NCBI GenBank assembly: GCA_030151665.1
Contig: JASLDB010000092.1
Location: forward strand, 1-5,569
DNA length: 5,569 nucleotides
Source of the DNA: Neisseriaceae bacterium
Lineage (GTDB): Bacteria; Pseudomonadota; Gammaproteobacteria; Burkholderiales; Neisseriaceae
Direction: 5' to 3'
Under the pieces are notes generated by a model. That model did not search any database and was not told the DNA's origin. It saw nothing but the letters and a program-made list of their open reading frames with translations. Below, one piece after another: positions 5,481-5,569 of this stretch (position 1 is its first letter; every line of letters starts with the position of its first letter). The translations under genes and the position numbers were made by a program.

Positions 5481-5569
5481 TCATTTAATCTCAAATATTG
5501 GAAAATCTGCCGTTTCTAAATGCTGCTGCATGGCCTTGATAATCTGATACCGCTTTTGCTTTGGTAGCA
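5481..5569 (-). CDS. C-terminal end of an unidentified gene, cut by the window edge
   Basis: On the minus strand one frame stays open from the window edge and reads LPKQKRYQIIKAMQQHLETADFPIFEIK before a TGA at 5483-5481. The other two frames of this strand hit stops earlier. The stop abuts the ribosome site of the DUF4224-like gene 12 bases before its ATG, as expected inside an operon. Only 28-29 residues are visible, so I cannot assign a family. The charged, helix-like composition is consistent with a real protein end. Confidence 0.5.
   Translation of the reverse strand, partial: LPKQKRYQIIKAMQQHLETADFPIFEIK

Larger units (their letters stand above)
3067..5569. mobile_element. Second integrated element (right element), integrase end with Fic cargo
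   Basis: To the right of the core the gene order, read on the minus strand, is an unidentified gene, a DUF4224-like gene, an integrase, Fic and then the core. The integrase is of a different type from the left one. Because the sequence beyond the core is not the tRNA 5' half, this is better explained as another integrated element than as plain chromosome. Its far end is outside the window, so its type (prophage, satellite or island) is unknown. Confidence 0.55.

Noticed and set aside
1..5569. A CRISPR array, transposase or insertion sequence
   Set aside because: No regularly spaced direct repeats, transposase motifs or terminal inverted repeats were seen.

Overview
The window joins two temperate-phage or phage-like integration modules at the 3' half of a tRNA-Pro gene. 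The DNA is AT-rich. The reconstructed tRNA half reads as tRNA-Pro(GGG) with an encoded CCA and an acceptor strand implying a CGGAGTG 5' end, which suggests a gammaproteobacterium. A Moraxellaceae host (Acinetobacter, Moraxella or Psychrobacter type) is my best guess, but it is only a guess.

Left module (1-3016, + strand): the C-terminal part of a phage C5-cytosine DNA methyltransferase, an overlapping small class I SAM methyltransferase with a DPPH motif, a 60-residue phage protein, an intrinsic terminator, an excisionase-like helix-turn-helix gene, and a tyrosine integrase. The integrase gene starts inside the 3' end of the excisionase-like gene and is broken by a one-base frameshift near 2321. 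Between the integrase and the attachment core lie two tandem TCCCACAA repeats one helical turn apart, and a minus-strand terminator placed to terminate tRNA transcription.

Junction (3017-3066): exactly the anticodon arm through CCA of tRNA-Pro(GGG), on the minus strand, with no 5' half beside it. This is the form expected of an attachment-site repeat between two elements inserted in tandem, with the complete tRNA lying further right outside the window.

Right module (3067-5569, genes on the minus strand, leading toward the core): the end of an unidentified gene, a DUF4224-like protein, a second and unrelated tyrosine integrase that looks intact, a short intergenic region with repeats and a possible promoter, and a class II Fic AMP-transferase gene in the cargo position between integrase and core. 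About 180 bp separate Fic from the core and hold no gene I can support.

The two integrase modules point at the same core from opposite sides. The left one appears immobilised by the frameshift, while the right one keeps all the catalytic residues usual for its type and carries Fic as the likely accessory gene. No wholly new system is demonstrated. The tandem-junction geometry, the broken integrase and the possibly regulated Fic cargo gene are the most interesting observations.
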